The position numbers and the translations under genes were made by a program. From Halomonas sp. SpR1 (lineage in GTDB: Bacteria > Pseudomonadota > Gammaproteobacteria > Pseudomonadales > Halomonadaceae), in the NCBI RefSeq assembly GCF_031010175.1, contig NZ_JAUAMB010000009.1, positions 62,001-126,000 on the forward strand: a DNA stretch of 64,000 nt, in the 5' to 3' direction. Under the pieces are notes generated by a model that had not been told where the DNA came from, made no database searches, and saw only the letters and a list, made by a program, of their open reading frames with translations. Below, piece by piece: positions 29,269 through 38,532 of this stretch; positions within the stretch are counted from its first letter, which is position 1; each line of letters opens with the position of its first letter.

Positions 29269-31272
29269 ATGAGCTATCAGGTTCTGGCCCGAAAGTGGCG
29301 GCCTCGCACATTCCACGAACTTGTGGGCCAGGCCCATGTTCAACGCGCCCTGGTCAATGCCCTTGATCAAGGCCGTTTGCACCACGCCTACCTATTTACG
29401 GGTACCCGCGGTGTGGGTAAAACCACCTTAGCGCGTATCCTGGCCAAGTGTTTGAACTGCACCGCCAACGGCCGTGGCGATGAAGGCATTACCTCTACCC
29501 CCTGTGGCCAGTGCGACAGCTGCCAGGCAATTGATGAAGGGCGCTTTGTTGATCTAATTGAGGTCGATGCGGCGTCAAGAACCAAGGTAGAAGATACCCG
29601 AGAGCTGCTGGACAACGTCCAGTACGCGCCTACTCAAGGGCGCTACAAGGTGTACCTGATCGATGAGGTGCATATGCTCTCCACCAGCAGTTTCAATGCG
29701 CTGCTGAAAACCTTGGAAGAGCCACCGCCACATGTGAAATTCCTGCTGGCGACCACCGATCCGCAAAAGCTGCCGCCGACCGTACTCTCGCGCTGCCTCC
29801 AATTTACCCTCAAACATATGCCGCCAGAGCGTGTGGTTGAGCACCTGACCTATGTGCTGGGTGAAGAGGGCGTTGCATTTGACGAAAGCGCGTTATGGCT
29901 ATTGGGTAAAGCGGCAGAAGGCTCGATGCGCGATGCCATGAGCCTAACCGACCAAGCTATTGCGTTTGGCCAGGGGGCTGTGCGTCATGCAGATGTGGCC
30001 GCCATGCTAGGCACCTTGGATCATCGTCATATACTTGGGCTGGCAGAGGCGCTGGCCGATGTGGATGTGCAGCGACTGTTGGGCGAAGTAGCTCAGTTGG
30101 CCGAGCAAGGCCCTGACTTTGCTGCGGTGCTGGATGAACTTTCGAGCATGCTGCATCGGCTGGCGGTGGCGCAGATGGTGCCGGACGCCGTAGATAACAG
30201 CCACGGTGATAGTGACGTTATCCTGCAACTAGCGAGTCGTTTCACCGCCGAAGACATTCAGCTCTATTACCAAATTGGTATTCAGGGCCGCGGGGATATG
30301 GTGCATGCCCCTGATCTGCGCAGCGCGTTAGAGATGACGCTGCTACGGATGCTGGCGTTTCGCCCTCAGGGCGTGCCGAAACCGCCGCGTACCCCGCTGC
30401 CGCTGCGCCGCGAGACATCATCAGAGGCATCAGAACCAACAACTGCGGCTGATGCGACGAGTGCACAAGCGTCAGTTGTGGAGGCGGCATCATCAGCGCC
30501 GCAGCCCGCGCCAGAAACGGAAGCCCGGCCAGAAGCTCAATCTGAAGCGCAGCAGTCAAAGCCGCCCGAGCCTCAACCTCAAGCGGTCATGCCTGCCGCT
30601 GAAGAGGCGCCGCCGCTGCAAGAGCCACCTCCTTGGACAGTCGAAGCGGACACAGCAGTGGCAGAGGGGGAGGCTCCCCAGGATACCCCTGAACCCGCGG
30701 CGCTGGCTGAGCCGGAACATGCTGTTGAGCCAGAGCCAACAGTAACACCCGAGCCAGCCTCCGAGCCCGATAATTTAGACCCCGCCACGGAGGCACCCAA
30801 AGCTCAATCAGAGGAGCTTTCAGAAACTGTTCCAGAAACCGTTCCAGAAGCTGTTTCTAAAACCCTGCCAGGCAAGCTGGATAATGCTAAGTGGTTGGAG
30901 TATTTCGACTCCCTAGGCTTGGGCGGTTTAACCCGTAACCTGGCGGGCAACTGCTTGGTTGAAAGCGATGACGGCACGCTGCTGACGCTGCGCTTAGACC
31001 CCAGTCAAGAGGCCATGCAGGCGGAAGTGCATCAAACCCGCATTGAGCGGGCGTTAAATGAGCAGGGCATGCCACGGCGAATAGCGTTTTACGTGGCCGA
31101 GTTGTCTAATAGCCTGGAAACGCCCCGCCAGCGCGAAGAGCGCCTTAATAAAGAGCGCCATGCTCAGGCGGTTGATCTACTCAACCACGACCCCCATGTA
31201 CAGAAGTTACAGCAGGCATTTGGTGCAAAGCTGATAGAATCCAGCGTAAAGCCAGCCGACGCGATACGCTAA
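29269..31272 (+). CDS. dnaX: DNA polymerase III subunit tau (gamma)
   Basis: ATPase of the clamp loader, also tying polymerase cores and DnaB helicase together. The 667 residues begin MSYQVLARKWRPRTFHELVG, followed by Walker A GTRGVGKTT (residues 45-53), a zinc-binding Cys cluster (CLNC, CGQCDSC), Walker B/sensor IDEVHML and the SRC arginine-finger motif. A Pro/Glu/Ala-rich acidic linker of roughly 170 residues follows, then the C-terminal tau domain that binds the polymerase. I see no A-AAA-AAG slippery site, so a shorter gamma made by frameshifting as in E. coli is not evident. ATG 29269 has GAAGGAAG in front. The order dnaX-ybaB-recR is conserved. Confidence 0.95.
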   Translation: MSYQVLARKWRPRTFHELVGQAHVQRALVNALDQGRLHHAYLFTGTRGVGKTTLARILAKCLNCTANGRGDEGITSTPCGQCDSCQAIDEGRFVDLIEVDAASRTKVEDTRELLDNVQYAPTQGRYKVYLIDEVHMLSTSSFNALLKTLEEPPPHVKFLLATTDPQKLPPTVLSRCLQFTLKHMPPERVVEHLTYVLGEEGVAFDESALWLLGKAAEGSMRDAMSLTDQAIAFGQGAVRHADVAAMLGTLDHRHILGLAEALADVDVQRLLGEVAQLAEQGPDFAAVLDELSSMLHRLAVAQMVPDAVDNSHGDSDVILQLASRFTAEDIQLYYQIGIQGRGDMVHAPDLRSALEMTLLRMLAFRPQGVPKPPRTPLPLRRETSSEASEPTTAADATSAQASVVEAASSAPQPAPETEARPEAQSEAQQSKPPEPQPQAVMPAAEEAPPLQEPPPWTVEADTAVAEGEAPQDTPEPAALAEPEHAVEPEPTVTPEPASEPDNLDPATEAPKAQSEELSETVPETVPEAVSKTLPGKLDNAKWLEYFDSLGLGGLTRNLAGNCLVESDDGTLLTLRLDPSQEAMQAEVHQTRIERALNEQGMPRRIAFYVAELSNSLETPRQREERLNKERHAQAVDLLNHDPHVQKLQQAFGAKLIESSVKPADAIR

Positions 31273-31339
31273 GCGCTTTTCATTTAGTCGAGACTTTATT
31301 AACTAGACAGTTTTAACGACGTATTTTGGAGATCAGGCC

Positions 31340-31666
31340 ATGTTTAAAGGTGGAATGGGCAACTTGATGCAGCAAGCCCAAGAAATGCAGGAAAAAATGC
31401 AGCGCGCCCAGGAAGAGGTCGCTAATACCGAAGTGCAGGGCGAAGCGGGGGCCGGTATGGTCAAGGTCACCATGAACGGTCGCCACGACGTGTCCAATGT
31501 CTCCATTGATCCCAGCGTCATGGAAGAGGACAAAGAGCTACTGGAGGATTTGCTCGCGGCGGCGGTCAACGACGCGGTGCGCAAACTGGAAGTCAGCTCT
31601 AAGCAGAAAATGGAAGAAGCAACGGCGGGTTTAAACCTTCCGCCCGGCTTTAAGATGCCGTTCTAA
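31340..31666 (+). CDS. ybaB: Nucleoid-associated protein YbaB/EbfC
   Basis: Small homodimeric DNA-binding protein (108 residues) encoded between dnaX and recR in most bacteria. It shows the family N-terminus [20 protein letters not shown] (a long helix) and the conserved [27 protein letters not shown] precedes the ATG. recR begins three bases after its stop codon. Confidence 0.95.
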   Translation: MFKGGMGNLMQQAQEMQEKMQRAQEEVANTEVQGEAGAGMVKVTMNGRHDVSNVSIDPSVMEEDKELLEDLLAAAVNDAVRKLEVSSKQKMEEATAGLNLPPGFKMPF

Positions 31667-31669
31667 ACA

Positions 31670-32275
31670 ATGCGTTTTTCTCCACTCGTTGAGCAGTTAA
31701 TGGAGGCGTTTCGCGTGCTTCCCGGCGTTGGGCCCAAAACGGCTCAGCGCATGGCGATGCATCTGCTTGAGCGCGAGCGGTCAGGTGGCCAGCGGCTTGC
31801 TGAGGTTATCCAGCAAGCCATTGAAGAAGTCGGCTACTGTCAGCGCTGCCGCACGCTCACCGAGGCCGATATTTGCGCGCTATGTGAGAGCCCGCGCCGC
31901 GATGATTCGCTGCTATGTGTAGTGGAGTCACCTGCCGATCAACTGGCGATTGAGGAGGCAGGTGGCTTTAAAGGGCGCTATTTTGTGCTCCACGGGCACC
32001 TTTCGCCGCTGGATGGCGTAGGGCCTGAGTCAATTGGTTTAGACTTGCTGGAAGCGCGCGTTGCAGAAGGGCTCATTGAAGAGGTGGTGTTGGCGACTAA
32101 CCCGACGATTGAGGGTGAAGCGACGGCCCACTACATTGCTTCGCTGCTATCAGAACACAACGTTAAACTCTCGCGGCTTGCTTATGGCGTCCCCATGGGC
32201 GGTGAACTGGAGTACGTTGATGGCGGTACCTTGAGCCGTGCGTTTAACGGTCGTTTGCCGTTTGCCAGTGAATAA
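31670..32275 (+). CDS. recR: Recombination protein RecR
   Basis: Component of the RecFOR pathway that loads RecA at gaps. The 201 residues show the helix-hairpin-helix [17 protein letters not shown], the four-Cys zinc motif ([20 protein letters not shown]), the Toprim domain ([36 protein letters not shown]) and the C-terminal Walker-like [20 protein letters not shown]. The ATG follows the ybaB stop closely and lacks a strong ribosome site, consistent with coupling. Confidence 0.96.
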   Translation: MRFSPLVEQLMEAFRVLPGVGPKTAQRMAMHLLERERSGGQRLAEVIQQAIEEVGYCQRCRTLTEADICALCESPRRDDSLLCVVESPADQLAIEEAGGFKGRYFVLHGHLSPLDGVGPESIGLDLLEARVAEGLIEEVVLATNPTIEGEATAHYIASLLSEHNVKLSRLAYGVPMGGELEYVDGGTLSRAFNGRLPFASE

Positions 32276-32322
32276 GCCTACATAAAACGCAAGCGCGGTA
32301 GCGTTTGCGCCAACTTGGAAGA

Positions 32323-33459
32323 ATGCTTTTGTCCTCTCTTACCCCCTCTTATCAATGGCTTGATACCCCAGATGCGCTTGATACGGCATGCGAGGAAGTA
32401 GCCGATGCTGCTGTGATCGCTCTGGATACCGAGTTTTTCCGAGAGAACACCTTTTTTCCAGTCCCTGCGCTGATTCAATTCACCGCGGGTGATGAGGCTT
32501 ATCTAATTGATCCGGTGGCCGTTCCCTGCACCGATAAATTCCGCGCCCTGCTGCAGAATAGTGCCATCAAGTTACTGCATTCCTGCAGCGAAGACCTGGA
32601 GGTCTTCCAGCACTGGGCAGGCGTATTGCCGGTGCCGTTAATTGACACCCAGGTGGTGCAGGGTTTTTTGGGCGAAAACCCTGGTATGGGGTATCAAAAG
32701 CTGGTCGAATTCTGGATCGGTGAAACCCTGCCTAAAGAGGAGACCCGCTCAAACTGGTTAGTGCGCCCACTTTCACCTGCCCAGTGCCACTACGCCGCGC
32801 TGGACGTTATCTATCTGTTGAAGGTCTGGACGCTACAGGCGGAAAAGCTTGCCATGCTGGGGCGCCGCGAGTGGGTGGATGCTGAGTGCGCCAGTCTAAT
32901 CGAACAGGCGGGTCGCAGCGTTGATAACGACCAGCAGTGGTACACCCGCCAACGCCAACTATGGCGCTTGACGCCCCGCCAGATGGAAGCGTATCGGCTG
33001 ATGACCACTTGGCGTGAAGGCGAAACACGCCGCCGGGACTTGCCGCGCAATTGGTTGATTAGCGATAAGCTGCTGTTTGCGATCGCCGAAAAGATGCCCA
33101 GCAATCGCTTCGAGCTCGCTGAGGTGGAAGGCATGAAGCCGATGCTGATCAAAAAAGAGGGTGATGCACTGCTGGCGATGGTGAAACAGGCCCAGCACTG
33201 CAATGAAGCGGCACTGCCCAAGCGCTGGCCAGATCCCATGCACCCCACGTTCAAATCGCGCTTTAAAGCACTTAAAAAGGCGGTAACCGCTAAAGCGAAT
33301 GACTTGGGGGTGGCGCCGGAAATGCTTCTGCGCCGCCGGGATATTGAAACGCTGGTGATGCAAGACTTGGCTGGGGAGCCTCTAAGCTGGCCCACCGGTT
33401 GGCGGGGTGAGTGTTTGAATGACGCTTTGGCCCAGGCCCTTGAGGAGCAGCCATCATGA
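32323..33459 (+). CDS. rnd: Ribonuclease D
   Basis: 3'-5' exoribonuclease acting in tRNA 3' maturation. The 378 residues hold the DEDDy nuclease: motif I IALDTEFFRENTFFPVPAL (Asp-Glu), motif II LLHSCSEDLEVF (Asp), motif III HYAALDVIYLL (Tyr and Asp), then two HRDC domains. The frame can begin at a TTG at 32305; ATG 32323 follows GGAAG closely and is my choice. A small imperfect hairpin (CGCAAGCGC with GCGTTTGCG) separates it from recR. It overlaps ycgL by 4 bases (ATGA). Confidence 0.92.
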   Translation: MLLSSLTPSYQWLDTPDALDTACEEVADAAVIALDTEFFRENTFFPVPALIQFTAGDEAYLIDPVAVPCTDKFRALLQNSAIKLLHSCSEDLEVFQHWAGVLPVPLIDTQVVQGFLGENPGMGYQKLVEFWIGETLPKEETRSNWLVRPLSPAQCHYAALDVIYLLKVWTLQAEKLAMLGRREWVDAECASLIEQAGRSVDNDQQWYTRQRQLWRLTPRQMEAYRLMTTWREGETRRRDLPRNWLISDKLLFAIAEKMPSNRFELAEVEGMKPMLIKKEGDALLAMVKQAQHCNEAALPKRWPDPMHPTFKSRFKALKKAVTAKANDLGVAPEMLLRRRDIETLVMQDLAGEPLSWPTGWRGECLNDALAQALEEQPS

Positions 33460-33758
33460 GCGACAAACTGATTTGCGAGGTGTTTAAAAGCTCGCGTAAA
33501 GATGAGATGTATTTATACGTCGACAAGCGTCAAGGGTTAGCCGACGTCCCAGAGCAACTGCTGGAAACCTTCGGCAAGCCGGTGCCAGTGTTCACCATGC
33601 TGTTGACCACTGACAAAAAATTGTCCCGGGTCAACGCGGCAGACGTAGTGGAAGGGATTAAAGAGAAAGGGTTCTATCTACAAATGCCGCCCCCTAAAGA
33701 GGCCTATTTGCTCGACGTGCACCGTGCCCACGTCGCCTCACACTCTGATAAAGCGTAA
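33456..33758 (+). CDS. ycgL: YcgL domain protein
   Basis: A conserved 100-residue protein of the YcgL family, function unknown. It shows the family stretches CEVFKSSRKDEMYLYVDKRQ and GKPVPVFTMLLTTDKKLSRV. GAGGAG precedes the ATG, which overlaps the rnd stop. The rnd-ycgL pairing is common in Pseudomonas and relatives. Confidence 0.92.
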   Translation: MSDKLICEVFKSSRKDEMYLYVDKRQGLADVPEQLLETFGKPVPVFTMLLTTDKKLSRVNAADVVEGIKEKGFYLQMPPPKEAYLLDVHRAHVASHSDKA

Positions 33759-33770
33759 CCATAACCGGTT

Positions 33771-34346
33771 ATGAATTTTCTTGCCCACGCCTGGTTGGTG
33801 AGTGGCGGTAGCGATGATTTTCTCTACGGTAATTTAATTGCCGATGGCGTTAAGGGGCGTGATTTAACCGCTTGGCCCGCAGCCACTGCGCTGGGCATTC
33901 GTCATCACCGCCGGGTGGATGCCTGGGTGGATAGCCATCCTAGCGTTGTTAATGCCCGACGGCGAGCGCCAGCGGGGCAGCGACGCTATGCGGGAATAGC
34001 GCTGGATATGGTGTGGGATCATTTCCTGGCTCGGGATACGGCGGGGCGGGCGGATCAGGAGGCGCTAGTTGAGCGCTGCTATCGACTGCTTTCCGCACGG
34101 CCCGCGCCGAATCGGCTGGCGGGTATGATGCCGATACTCGTCGAACACGACTGGCTTAGAGGCTACGCAGACTTTGCCTTCACTTGTCGGGCCGTCGCGG
34201 GCATTGGCCGGCGTTTATCAGGCCCCAATCAGTTGGCAGCCTTAGTGCCGTGGCTGCAGGAGGATTATCAAGCGTTAGAGAACGATTTTCAGACACTCTG
34301 GCCAGAGCTAGTGGCTGAATTAAGCCACCAAGATAGATCCCCATAA
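33771..34346 (+). CDS. acpH: ACP phosphodiesterase family protein (AcpH-like)
   Basis: A 191-residue protein close in length to E. coli AcpH (193), which removes the 4'-phosphopantetheine group from holo-acyl carrier protein. The start MNFLAHAWLVSGGSDDFLYG and the HD-like metal residues in LGIRHHRRVDAWVDSHP and LDMVWDHFLARD fit that family. The ribosome site is weak. It lies 12 bases after ycgL and 39 before ycgN. The gene lies in a row of RNA-processing and conserved unknown genes, which does not explain its role. Confidence 0.8.
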   Translation: MNFLAHAWLVSGGSDDFLYGNLIADGVKGRDLTAWPAATALGIRHHRRVDAWVDSHPSVVNARRRAPAGQRRYAGIALDMVWDHFLARDTAGRADQEALVERCYRLLSARPAPNRLAGMMPILVEHDWLRGYADFAFTCRAVAGIGRRLSGPNQLAALVPWLQEDYQALENDFQTLWPELVAELSHQDRSP

Positions 34347-34385
34347 TAAAGTGTTTAACCGTGATAACGAGGCAGGAGAGACACG

Positions 34386-34829
34386 ATGCGCGAACGTTTT
34401 TGGGAGCGCTTTACCCTAGAAGAACTGACGCCCCAGGAGTGGGAAGCGCTATGCGATGGCTGTGGGCAATGCTGCCTTCTGAAGTTGCACGATGAGGACA
34501 CCCAGGAGTTGGCGGTGCTCAATGTTGCCTGCCGTCTACTGGATATCCACAGCTGTCAGTGCAGCGACTATGCTAACCGTTTCGACAGCGTTCCCGACTG
34601 CACCCAGCTGACGCCTGCGTTGGTGAAAGAGTTTACCTGGCTGCCGCAGAGCTGTGGCTATCGGCGGGTGGCGGAAGGGCGCAAGCTGGCGGGCTGGCAC
34701 CCGCTGCTGAGCAATGACGCCGAACGGGTTCATCGTAAAGGCGTCAGTGTACGCAGCTTTGCGGTGTCCCAGGATGAAGTGCCCGAGCAGCAGTTAGAAT
34801 CGCATATTATTGCCGTACTGCCGATGTAA
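34386..34829 (+). CDS. ycgN: YcgN family cysteine cluster protein (UPF0260)
   Basis: A conserved 147-residue protein with a probable metal or Fe-S cluster site: CDGCGQCCLLKLHDED near residue 21 supplies four closely spaced Cys, and NVACRLLDIHSCQCSDY adds three more. The function is unknown. AGGAGAG precedes the ATG. Its last 23 bases overlap the end of the convergent GGDEF-EAL gene. Confidence 0.9.
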   Translation: MRERFWERFTLEELTPQEWEALCDGCGQCCLLKLHDEDTQELAVLNVACRLLDIHSCQCSDYANRFDSVPDCTQLTPALVKEFTWLPQSCGYRRVAEGRKLAGWHPLLSNDAERVHRKGVSVRSFAVSQDEVPEQQLESHIIAVLPM

Positions 34830-37800
34830 CGGAGCCACGCTGCTCCGTTAGCCAATCGCACAGTGGCTCGAAGGGCATAGGACGAGCGAACAGGTAGCCC
34901 TGAAAAACATCGCACTTCAACGCCACCAGCAGTTGGTGCTGTTGTGACGTCTCTACCCCCTCTGCCACTACCTTCAGTTCCAGGTGATGAGCAAGTGCCA
35001 CAATGCCCTGAACGATAGCGGCATCCTTACTGTTGTGGGCAATATTGTTGATAAAACTGCGGTCAATTTTCACCTTATCGACGGGTAAGTGGCGCAAGTA
35101 ACTCAGGCTTGAAAAACCGGTGCCGAAATCATCAATGGCCACACTGATCCCCATCTCGCGCAGTGCATGCAGCTTATCAATTGCTGCGTCGGTATCATTC
35201 ATCAGTATGCCTTCAGTTAACTCAAGCTCTAGCGATGTCGCGCTGAGCCCCGTGGCTTCAAGGGTAGCGCTGAGCGAGCTTAAAAAACTGGGCCGATGAA
35301 ACTGCATTGGCGAAAGGTTGACCGAAATGCGGCAGTGGCTGGGAAGCTGCGGCTGGAGAATGAGAAAATCCCGTGCGGCGCGCTCTATGACCCACTGGCC
35401 CAAGGTGATAATTTGCCCTGTCTCTTCAGCAATAGGAATAAATAGCGCCGGTGAGATCGCGCCTTTGATCGGGTGGTTCCAACGTACTAATGCTTCAAAG
35501 CCCCGAACTTCTCCCTCGATAGTCAGCAACGGCTGGTAATGCAGTTCAAACTGTTCATTTAGAATTGCTTCCTGCAAATCATTTCTCAGTGTTACCCGCT
35601 GAGTGAGCTTTTGATTAATATCCTGAGTGAAGGTTTGCAGGGTGTTGCGACCTTGCTGCTTGGCCTTATACATCGCCATATCGGCTTGCTGGAGCAACTC
35701 CTCTGGTTGCATTAGCTGCTGGTCATTAAGCGCGATGCCAATGCTCGCCGAAAGGTAGAGTTCATGGCGCTCTATGCGGTAAGGCAGGGCAAGGGCTTCA
35801 AGTAGACGCTCGGCAATTTCTTCTGCCTGTTGAGGGCTATCAAGATCCGGTAGTAGCAACACAAACTCATCACCCCCGAAACGGCACAGAGTGTCGGAAG
35901 GTCTTATCGCCTGTTCAAGCCGCCGGGCGACGTTGATAAGCACCTGGTCACCAATGCCATGCCCCAGCGTATCGTTGATGGGTTTGAACTCATCAAGATC
36001 GATAAACAGTACCGCTAGCTGCTGCTTATGGCGTCGAGCAAGTTCGAAGTCATGGCGCAAATGGTCTTCAAACAGGGCGCGGTTGCCAAGGCCGGTCAAT
36101 ACATCGTGGGTGGCATGAAAAGCAAGTGCGTTCTCATGATCCCGGCGCTCAGAGATATCGTTGATACTGCCCACAAAGTGCGTTACTTGACCGTCAGGGC
36201 TACGTACCGGGGAGAGAAATAGATTGTTCCAGAAGGCTTGGCCGTTTTTGCGATAGTTGCGAAGGGTCAATGTGATATCGTGTTGATGCTCAAGTGCGTG
36301 CTGTATTTCAGCAATCTGCTGGGGGTCGGTATCGGGGCCCTGTAAAAAACGGCAGCTGCGCCCCTCTACTTCTTCAAGCGAGTAGCCTGTCATGTCGGCA
36401 AAGGCAGAGTTTACATAAACAATGGGATAATCCGTTTGCTGAGCCTCACAAATTAAAATGCCGTTGCTACTGGCTTCCAGGCTGCGTTGATAAATACGTA
36501 GCTGAGCCTCTTTTTGGCGCAGCGCAGTCATCTCCTTGGCGATACCGTAGACGCCTACCACTTTATCCTTAACGATGGTGGGCAAAAATGAGATATCCAG
36601 TTGGCGTGCGTTACCCAATTGGCTGATAACCTCCAAATCAAAACGCTGAGCAATTCCCGTTAAAGCTTTCTGGAAGGCAATATCCACGATTGGGTGGTGT
36701 TCAGGGGCGACGATGTCTTTCCAATGACGACCAATAATCTGTGCTTCGCTAATTTCAAGTAGGGTAAGGACTGATCGGTTGACGCTTAAGTGATAGCCGT
36801 TCAAATCGAGGGAAAACACGGCATCGGGGTTTTGTGTAAACAGCGAGCGAAACCGCTGTTCGCTATCCTGCAGGGTCTCTTTAGCTTTCGAGAGCTCCCG
36901 GGAGCGCTGGGCACGGGCAGATATCAAGGCAAGGCTAAAAGCCAACTGATAAGTGAGTAGCAGCCCGGAAAGCCCCACGCCAGCGGCTATAAAATGAGCT
37001 AGTTTTATGGGCGGGTTGGGGAGTTCAGAAAGAGCCAAATTAATAATCGCGCCTCCTGGTAACACCGCTTTGTGCTCTGCAAGGACTTGCGTAGGCGGAG
37101 CGATAGCAGAGGCGGGCTGGAGGCCATCCCCTTCGTTAATGAGGTAGCCGTTGGTATGGGTTATGTGCAGTGCAAAAGTGCCATTAACCACACTGGTTTC
37201 CCGGTCAATAAGTAACGCCATATCGATGGCGGCTACGAGTTGATAGGGTCGCCCTTGCTGCTTAACGGAGAGCAGCGCTAGCGTGGAGCGCTCATAGTCA
37301 GGAAACGACCACTGGATGTCACCTCGCTGCTGATTAAGCCAAGTCAATGTCGCGAAGCTACCCAACTGACCATCTAGCCAAAGCAGAGCACTGGCATGGC
37401 GAGCACGGCGCCATATGTCATTGGCCGTAGGATTGAAATAGCCAATGGCTAATAGGCTTGGATAATCTGTCCAGTAGCGCTCAACCTCCCGGCTTCGCGA
37501 TGTGGGGTCTGCAAATACCTGACGCCAACGTTCTGCTAAGCGCTCTAGCACTATGGCGCGCGACGCCAGCATCTGATCAATATTGACCGCAATGCCTTCC
37601 AAGTTCTGCTTAGCGCTTTGACGCATGTCTTCATGCTGGTTCCAACTGACTAAGAACCAGCCGCTCATGCTCAGGCTAACGCCAAGAATACCCGCCAATA
37701 CAGCGGCACTGCTTAAGGATGTCTTCAAATGAGGAACATGCAGGCTCACTGTCATCATGGCGATGCCAAATAAAAAGCCGATCAGGCCGGGAGTCAGCGC

Positions 37801-38298
37801 GCTGGCACGGGGCAACCAGGTGGGCAAGGGCCATCCATGATGGTCGGCTAATGTAATGCAGCCAACCGTCCATAAAAACAGTCCACCGAGTTGCCAAATA
37901 CGGCGCTGCCAACGTCCTTGAGGGCCTACCCAGAGGCAAAATGCCGCCATAAGTAGTATAGGAGCGGCTTGGCTAGGCAAGCGTGGATGCCCACTCAGTA
38001 AGGAGTCAGCGTGGGATGAAGGGTCTAGGCCGTTGTGTATCAGCGTATAGCTGGCAACCGCAGCAAGGGCGACGGAGGTGGCTCTGCGAAAACCTTCAAA
38101 GCCAGCCATTACTGCGCTGAGACCTAACCCACATAATAAAATCACCAGCGCACTGTCCGGTAGCAGAGCTAGCAATTGCGGCTGATGAACGCCGGGGAAA
38201 AAACCCAGCAAATAGCCGCCTGCACCAATCACAATGGTGGACACTAGCAGCAGAAGCAGGCCAGTTTGGAGGGCCAATTCGCGATTGTTGACTTCCAT
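34807..38298 (-). CDS. Membrane-bound PAS-LOV-GGDEF-EAL cyclic-di-GMP protein
   Basis: A 1163-residue signalling protein combining diguanylate cyclase and phosphodiesterase domains. Order: about seven hydrophobic segments (residues 10-215), a periplasmic-like sensor region (220-430), a further membrane segment (435-460), PAS (480-595), a second PAS with LOV features (605-720), GGDEF (725-890) and EAL (905-1150). GGDEF is intact at 808-812 (CRFGGDEF) and EAL at 935-937 (GFEALVRWNHP), with further EAL-domain residues (ELTEG, IDDFGTGFSS, KIDRSFI), so both activities are possible. The second PAS carries GRSCRFLQG with Cys649, the place of the flavin-adduct Cys of blue-light LOV domains, plus NYRKNGQAFWNN. 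No strong ribosome site precedes the ATG. Confidence 0.9.
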   Translation of the reverse strand: MEVNNRELALQTGLLLLLVSTIVIGAGGYLLGFFPGVHQPQLLALLPDSALVILLCGLGLSAVMAGFEGFRRATSVALAAVASYTLIHNGLDPSSHADSLLSGHPRLPSQAAPILLMAAFCLWVGPQGRWQRRIWQLGGLFLWTVGCITLADHHGWPLPTWLPRASALTPGLIGFLFGIAMMTVSLHVPHLKTSLSSAAVLAGILGVSLSMSGWFLVSWNQHEDMRQSAKQNLEGIAVNIDQMLASRAIVLERLAERWRQVFADPTSRSREVERYWTDYPSLLAIGYFNPTANDIWRRARHASALLWLDGQLGSFATLTWLNQQRGDIQWSFPDYERSTLALLSVKQQGRPYQLVAAIDMALLIDRETSVVNGTFALHITHTNGYLINEGDGLQPASAIAPPTQVLAEHKAVLPGGAIINLALSELPNPPIKLAHFIAAGVGLSGLLLTYQLAFSLALISARAQRSRELSKAKETLQDSEQRFRSLFTQNPDAVFSLDLNGYHLSVNRSVLTLLEISEAQIIGRHWKDIVAPEHHPIVDIAFQKALTGIAQRFDLEVISQLGNARQLDISFLPTIVKDKVVGVYGIAKEMTALRQKEAQLRIYQRSLEASSNGILICEAQQTDYPIVYVNSAFADMTGYSLEEVEGRSCRFLQGPDTDPQQIAEIQHALEHQHDITLTLRNYRKNGQAFWNNLFLSPVRSPDGQVTHFVGSINDISERRDHENALAFHATHDVLTGLGNRALFEDHLRHDFELARRHKQQLAVLFIDLDEFKPINDTLGHGIGDQVLINVARRLEQAIRPSDTLCRFGGDEFVLLLPDLDSPQQAEEIAERLLEALALPYRIERHELYLSASIGIALNDQQLMQPEELLQQADMAMYKAKQQGRNTLQTFTQDINQKLTQRVTLRNDLQEAILNEQFELHYQPLLTIEGEVRGFEALVRWNHPIKGAISPALFIPIAEETGQIITLGQWVIERAARDFLILQPQLPSHCRISVNLSPMQFHRPSFLSSLSATLEATGLSATSLELELTEGILMNDTDAAIDKLHALREMGISVAIDDFGTGFSSLSYLRHLPVDKVKIDRSFINNIAHNSKDAAIVQGIVALAHHLELKVVAEGVETSQQHQLLVALKCDVFQGYLFARPMPFEPLCDWLTEQRGSVTSAVRQ

Positions 38299-38456
38299 TA
38301 GTTATTATTCGCACATCCGGTCAAAAGGGACTTACACCCAAACATATAAGGTACCTTTAGAAACCACCAGGTCACCAGAGCATAGCGTCAACGCTAGAAG
38401 GAAGGTTTCTGTATTTAATGCTGTTTTTATATTAAGTGAAGCTGTTTTTTCCAGAA

Positions 38457-38488
38457 CCTGCTGTGATTGGCATAGCACAGCAGGCTTT
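38457..38488. terminator. Hairpin between ptrB and the GGDEF-EAL gene
   Basis: CCTGCTGTG and CACAGCAGG pair over a 10-base loop, with CTTTT after it on the plus strand and an AT-rich flank on the other side. It probably ends the ptrB transcript on the minus strand, though the U-run there is displaced. Confidence 0.45.
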
Positions 38489-38532
38489 TCGCACTTTATT
38501 CAGGGCTTGGAAAGTTTAGAGGTTAGCAGCGT

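Noticed and set aside
30370..30890. Programmed frameshift in dnaX giving gamma
   Set aside because: No A-AAA-AAG or similar slippery heptamer is visible in the region where it would be expected.
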